Assembly (NCBI GenBank): GCA_015487645.1
Contig: WFPH01000165.1
Coordinates: 1 to 8,565, forward strand
Origin: Thermosulfurimonas sp.
GTDB taxonomy: Bacteria; Desulfobacterota; Thermodesulfobacteria; Thermodesulfobacteriales; Thermodesulfobacteriaceae
Direction: 5' to 3'
DNA length: 8,565 nucleotides
The notes beneath the pieces are model-generated. The model searched no databases. It was given only the letters and a program-made list of their open reading frames with translations, and was not told the origin of the DNA. Each line of letters opens with the position of its first letter. The first letter of the stretch is position 1. Positions 5,328 through 8,565 of the stretch are shown here, piece after piece. A program made the translations under genes and the position numbers.

Positions 5328-6485
5328 TCACAGATCCACGGCGAAGGTGAAGCCCTTGAGATAGAGGGTTTCGGGGTGGGCCGGGTTTTCGGGGTGATCC
5401 GGGGCCTGGAAGTGGCGGGCAAAAAGGCGCAGGTTGCGCCCCCGGGCCCCGGAGCGCACCAGGGTTAAAAGATCCTCTGCGGAAATAAATTGGGAACAGG
5501 AGGAGGTAAAGAAAAAACCGCGTTTTAAGGCCGAAAGGGTCCTGCGGTTCACCTCCCGGTATTTTTCGCGTCCCGAGGAAAGGGCCCTCCGGGTCTTGAT
5601 AAAGGCCGGGGGATCAAGGATCACGAGATCGGCATCCGGTGCGTCCCGCAGGAACTCCTCCACCTTGCTTTGAATGGGAAAAAAACGCTCCCCGAAGCCG
5701 TTTATCCGGGCACATTCTTCGGCAAGCTCTAAGGCCTTTGCGGAACGCTCCACGGAAAAGACCCTGCGAGCTCCGCCGGAAAGGGCGTAAATCCCGAAGG
5801 CCCCGGTGTAGGCAAAAAGGTCAAGCACTAAGGCCTCCCGGGAAAGCCTTCTTATAAACCGGCGATTTTCCCTCTGGTCAAGGAAAAAGCCCGTCTTCTG
5901 GCCGTGAAGGGGATCCACCAGAAAACGAAGCCCGTCCATGGTGATCTCTACGGGGGAATCAAGCCTTCCGGAGACCACCTCCACGTAAAGCTCAAGGCCC
6001 TCCTCCCGGCGCACCGGAAGGTCGTTCTTTAAGACCACGGCCGAGGGGGAGAGAACCTCGGAGATAGCCGCCACCACCGTCTCCCGCCGCCTCTCAAACC
6101 CGGCGGTTGAAATCTGCACCACAGCCACCTTTCCGTAAACGTCTACCGTAAGCCCCGGAAGCCCATCCCCCTCACCGTGGATCAGGCGAAAGGCCTCCTC
6201 TCCGGGATAAAGTCTTTGTCTTAAAGAAAGCGCCCGGCGAAAGACCGCGGCGAGAAAGGCCCGATCAAGGGTACGGTCCTCGCGGGAGAAGATGCGCACC
6301 GGAATGCGGCTTTGGGGATTGAAATACCCCCGGGCAAGAAAATACCCCTCAGGGGAGACGAGCCGCACCTCTTCTCCCAGGGGCTCCTCCGGCCACTCGG
6401 AAAGATCCCGTCTTTCAAGCCATAGCCTTCCGGAAAGGACGGTCTTCACCCCCCGGGGGCTAAGCCTTACGGTTGCCGTCTTCAC
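5328..6485 (-). CDS. rlmI: RlmI-type 23S rRNA (cytosine-5) methyltransferase, class I SAM-dependent
   Basis: RlmI methylates C1962 of 23S rRNA (E. coli numbering) using SAM. The 385 residues match the family length (about 396 in E. coli) and order. An N-terminal PUA-like domain (about 4-75) starts VRLSPRGVKTVLSGRLWLERRDL. A linker with IHGEGDGLPGLTVDVY follows, then GQKTGFFLDQR (195-205), the SAM motif LDLFAYTGAFG (221-231), LDPPAF (290-295), and TSSC with the likely catalytic Cys330. It starts at GTG 6485, which overlaps the TGA of the upstream cytochrome gene as GTGA, so it is translationally coupled. No other start fits the PUA domain. The exact target nucleotide is inferred from the family; close paralogues modify other cytosines. 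Confidence 0.88.
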   Translation of the reverse strand: MKTATVRLSPRGVKTVLSGRLWLERRDLSEWPEEPLGEEVRLVSPEGYFLARGYFNPQSRIPVRIFSREDRTLDRAFLAAVFRRALSLRQRLYPGEEAFRLIHGEGDGLPGLTVDVYGKVAVVQISTAGFERRRETVVAAISEVLSPSAVVLKNDLPVRREEGLELYVEVVSGRLDSPVEITMDGLRFLVDPLHGQKTGFFLDQRENRRFIRRLSREALVLDLFAYTGAFGIYALSGGARRVFSVERSAKALELAEECARINGFGERFFPIQSKVEEFLRDAPDADLVILDPPAFIKTRRALSSGREKYREVNRRTLSALKRGFFFTSSCSQFISAEDLLTLVRSGARGRNLRLFARHFQAPDHPENPAHPETLYLKGFTFAVDL

Positions 6486-7786
6486 GGCCGGATCCCGAGC
6501 CGGCGAAGGATTTCAAGACTCCGGAAGGTATCTCCCGGGCCGGTGGTGTGCGGGGTCACCGGAAGCAAGACCTCTCCCGAAGGGTGCCAGTCCTCAACCA
6601 GCACCTCGTCCTCGGCGTTTACATAGGTAAGGTGAAGATCCAGCATGGGCCTTACCGGGCTTAAGCGACCTTTAGCGTCGCGGCCAAGCGGCACCCCCTC
6701 AAAGCGCCTCCTCTTAAGGGTCAGAAACCACATCCCCCGGCGAACCCTCCCCGAGAGCTTGTCGCTCATGACCCCTTTGGGGGTCTTCCCCTTAAAGAAT
6801 TCCCGGAACTGGGCCTCTATCTCGGCGTCCTCCTGCACGAAAAGCTCCTGCCATTCCTCAAAGTCCGGGGCCTCGTAAAGGGTAAGATAAAGCCCCTCAT
6901 CCCGGGCCATCCACACCGCATGACAGCTTGCGCAGCGCACCCGGGAAAGCACCTTCCGGGTGTGAAAGGGTCGGCGGCCGGCCACCTTCGGATGACAGGA
7001 AAGGCAACCCTTTCCGGGCTTCCCCTCCATGAGTTCGGCCTTTCCGTGGCAGGCGGTGCAGGGAAGGCCTTTTTGGGCGTGAAGATCCGGGGTCATCTCG
7101 TGGAATTCAATCCCCCAGGGACGGGCCGGAAATTCGCCTTCCACAAGAGGCGTGCGGAAGGCGTAGGGAAGATCATGGGCGAAGAATCCGTAGTAGTCCC
7201 AGCCCACCCGGTTCCCGTAGTGGCAGTGGAGACAGTTTCGGGAAGTGGGTTTTTGAAAGCGGTGATCCTGAAGCTCCCCCCCGGCATAGGGCAGGTGACA
7301 GGCCGCACAACCCGTGCCCCGCCGGGCCTCGGGATAGTCCTCGCCCGGGAAAAAGAGATGACATTTAAGGCACCGACGCCGGAGAAGGTCATAGACCAAA
7401 TCCGCCCGGCTCTTTATGCCGGCGGGCTCGGGGATCTCCGTGAGGGACTTCACCCCCGGAAGCCCGAAGGCCGAAAGCACGGCGTTTACCGCCGGAGCGA
7501 GGGTGTAGTGGGGGCTTTTCTTTAAGGCCCGAATCTCCCGGGCGTGGCACGAGCCGCAGGCCCGCTCCCAGTTTTCGGGATGCGCCGGGTGGGCGATGAG
7601 CCCCCGGTGAGCCGTCTCTTTTTTCTCGGAGGCCGCGTTCCCTCCGTGACACCGCGTGCAGGGAAAATCGTGCCGGGAATCAAGCTTTACCTCGTGACAC
7701 TTAAGGCACCCCGAAGGAAGGGCCGTTTTTACCGTCAAAATCAGAAGAAACAGGACTAAGGCCGGCGCCCGCATGCCCCCTATCAT
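6482..7786 (-). CDS. Secreted nine-heme c-type cytochrome
   Basis: The 434-residue precursor has a signal peptide (Arg6, hydrophobic core 7-19, cleavage region near 22-26), so it should act in the periplasm. Nine CXXCH heme-binding motifs start at Cys 27, 43, 77, 139, 160, 185, 243, 261 and 285. Many additional histidines (for example 60, 66, 69, 93, 175, 204, 229, 236, 275) could supply distal ligands. The heme part ends near residue 290; a heme-free domain of about 145 residues follows, ending WHPSGEVLLPVTPHTT. Segments such as GCAACHLPYAGG, NCLHCHYGNRVGWDYYG and FFAHDLPYAFRTP recall multiheme cytochromes of metal- or selenite-reducing Desulfobacterota (ExtM-like), but I cannot confirm the family. 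ATG 7786 is preferred over ATG 7774: AAGGAGAG lies 12 bases upstream of the first. It is likely an electron-transfer protein; its partner and acceptor are unknown. Confidence 0.88.
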   Translation of the reverse strand: MIGGMRAPALVLFLLILTVKTALPSGCLKCHEVKLDSRHDFPCTRCHGGNAASEKKETAHRGLIAHPAHPENWERACGSCHAREIRALKKSPHYTLAPAVNAVLSAFGLPGVKSLTEIPEPAGIKSRADLVYDLLRRRCLKCHLFFPGEDYPEARRGTGCAACHLPYAGGELQDHRFQKPTSRNCLHCHYGNRVGWDYYGFFAHDLPYAFRTPLVEGEFPARPWGIEFHEMTPDLHAQKGLPCTACHGKAELMEGKPGKGCLSCHPKVAGRRPFHTRKVLSRVRCASCHAVWMARDEGLYLTLYEAPDFEEWQELFVQEDAEIEAQFREFFKGKTPKGVMSDKLSGRVRRGMWFLTLKRRRFEGVPLGRDAKGRLSPVRPMLDLHLTYVNAEDEVLVEDWHPSGEVLLPVTPHTTGPGDTFRSLEILRRLGIRP

Positions 7787-7804
7787 ACCCCGAAATTTCT
7801 CTCC

Positions 7805-7834
7805 TTGCTTTACCTTGAAAAGATTGTTTAAGAT
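7805..7834 (+). promoter_or_regulatory. Weak candidate promoter for the Uma2-family gene
   Basis: TTGCTT (7805-7810) and TAAGAT (7829-7834) are separated by 18 bases in the 68-base gap between the divergent cytochrome and Uma2 genes. The matches are 3 of 6 and 4 of 6. It lies immediately before the ribosome-binding site, so a transcript would have a very short leader. Pattern only. Confidence 0.25.
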
Positions 7835-7848
7835 AGGAGGAGGGAGGA
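7835..7848 (+). promoter_or_regulatory. Strong double Shine-Dalgarno of the Uma2-family gene
   Basis: Two tandem SD-like cores, AGGAGG (7835-7840) and GGGAGGA (7842-7848), lie before the ATG. The second is six bases from it. This fixes ATG 7855 as the start and implies efficient translation. Confidence 0.7.
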
Positions 7849-7854
7849 TTTCCC

Positions 7855-8481
7855 ATGGAGACGGCCAGAAAATTACCGAAAGCGGAAACCTCTTTTTTGG
7901 TTATAGAGGGTAAAGGAGAGGAGGAACCCTTCGGCCCGATCTCTCCCGAGGAGTACCTGCGGTTTGAGGAGGCGGCGGAGATCAAGCACGAATATGTGGC
8001 CGGCTATGTTTACGCTATGTCCGGAGTCACCAAACGGCACAACCTGATCAACTTTAAACTGGGCTACCTCCTTTTTCCCCGAGCCCAGGAAAAGGGTTGC
8101 CAGATGTTTATGGCCGAGGTCAAACTCTATCTTCGCTTTGGAAACAAACACTTTTATTACTATCCCGACCTGGTGGTAAGTTGCGATCCGGAGGATCGGG
8201 ACCCGCTTCTGGTGGAAAGGCCCTGCCTCATCGCCGAGATCTCCTCTCCTTCCACGGCCCGCATCGACCGCCTGGAAAAGTTCTTTCTTTACACGCAGAT
8301 CCCGAGCCTTAAGGAATACCTCATTTTTTCCCAGGACCGCCCCGAGGCCTTAGTCTATCGGCGCTCGCGGAACTGGGAGGAGGAGGTTTACAGCCGCCCC
8401 GAGGACCGGATAAGGCTTGAGTGCCTGGAGGCGGAGATCCCGCTTTCCGAACTTTACGCCGGACTTCCGGAGGAGGGTTAA
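7855..8481 (+). CDS. Uma2-family (DUF820) PD-(D/E)XK-like putative endonuclease
   Basis: The 208-residue protein shows the whole Uma2 signature. An N-terminal PISPEEYLRFEE is followed by KHEYVAGYVYAMSGVTKRHN (44-63), YYYPDLVVSCD (101-111, Asp105), LIAEISSPSTARID (125-138, Glu128), a lysine at 142, and a C-terminal IPSLKEYLIFSQD and PLSELYAG. The Asp105/Glu128 pair fits the PD-(D/E)XK nuclease core. Members are abundant in cyanobacteria and thermophiles, often in many copies, and most have no known role. It is a lone gene here, divergent from the cytochrome gene and with no transposase beside it. The stop TAA overlaps the TAA of a minus-strand gene (TTAA). Family assignment is firm; nuclease activity is inferred. 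Confidence 0.85.
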   Translation: METARKLPKAETSFLVIEGKGEEEPFGPISPEEYLRFEEAAEIKHEYVAGYVYAMSGVTKRHNLINFKLGYLLFPRAQEKGCQMFMAEVKLYLRFGNKHFYYYPDLVVSCDPEDRDPLLVERPCLIAEISSPSTARIDRLEKFFLYTQIPSLKEYLIFSQDRPEALVYRRSRNWEEEVYSRPEDRIRLECLEAEIPLSELYAGLPEEG

Positions 8482-8565
8482 ATCCCGCACACCCTTCGGG
8501 CAGCCTCATCAAGCATCCGGGAAAGGCCGCCTCTTTCCATCGGGCTAAAACCCAGGGCCTCGCGC
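8478..8565 (-). CDS. C-terminal end of an unidentified minus-strand protein (partial)
   Basis: Reading the minus strand from the window edge gives 28 codons, REALGFSPMERGGLSRMLDEA and then ARRVCGI, ending at TAA (8480-8478). The composition is protein-like and helical, and the stop lies exactly at the Uma2 stop, overlapping it by four bases, as expected for convergent genes. The LGFSP segment followed by a helix faintly recalls the C-terminus of NAD-dependent epimerase/dehydratase proteins, but too little is present to name a family. Confidence 0.5.
   Translation of the reverse strand, partial: REALGFSPMERGGLSRMLDEAARRVCGI

Noticed and set aside
6920..7525. 201-codon open frame on the plus strand
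   Set aside because: It lies fully antisense to the nine-heme cytochrome gene, and its sequence has no family features. Long antisense frames are expected in G+C-rich DNA.
7701..7985. 94-codon minus-strand frame upstream of the cytochrome
   Set aside because: It overlaps the start of the Uma2 gene and the signal-peptide region of the cytochrome in another frame; no independent support.
1..8565. CRISPR arrays, tRNA or rRNA genes, intact transposase genes
   Set aside because: Looked for direct repeats with regular spacers, cloverleaf-like segments and transposase motifs; none seen.

Overview
The window is G+C-rich bacterial chromosomal DNA (about 65-67% G+C in sampled coding stretches). It carries a purine-biosynthesis gene, a replisome subunit, a DsrE/Mrp pair and a periplasmic nine-heme cytochrome c. 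That mix, together with the protein sequence style, suggests an anaerobic, probably thermophilic sulfur- or metal-respiring bacterium of the Thermodesulfobacteria/Desulfobacterota type. This is an inference from gene content; there is no rRNA or other taxonomic marker.

Layout. (1) 1-1774, plus strand: the 3' part of purC (SAICAR synthetase), overlapped by one base by an orphan ParB-like gene. (2) 1608-2747, minus strand: holA (DNA polymerase III delta), which runs tail-to-tail into the ParB-like gene with a 167-bp antisense overlap. (3) 2748-2828: a compact divergent promoter region with a perfect hairpin. (4) 2829-4344, plus strand: a small DsrE-family protein followed by an Mrp/NBP35 ATPase fused to a degenerate NifX/NafY-like domain. 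(5) 4345-5294: an A+T-richer island. It holds a possible decayed small gene on the minus strand, a composite palindrome with a G-quadruplex-capable core, and a DUF433/DUF5615 toxin-antitoxin-type pair with overlapping stop and start. (6) 5328-7786, minus strand: a two-gene unit of a nine-heme c-type cytochrome and an RlmI-type 23S rRNA cytosine methyltransferase, joined by a GTGA overlap. (7) 7787-8565: a Uma2-family PD-(D/E)XK-like protein on the plus strand, then the C-terminal end of an unidentified minus-strand gene that meets it at shared TTAA stop codons.

How the genes relate. purC, holA and rlmI are housekeeping genes. dsrE and mrp probably form a small sulfur/Fe-S handling operon. The cytochrome is the main respiratory element. 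The 4.35-5.3 kb island and the Uma2 gene look like accessory insertions. I do not see CRISPR arrays, tRNA or rRNA genes, an intact insertion sequence, or a convincing new multi-gene defence system. The least explained items are the palindromic/G4 element with its adjoining decayed reading frame, the holA/parB-like antisense overlap, and the function of the nine-heme cytochrome.
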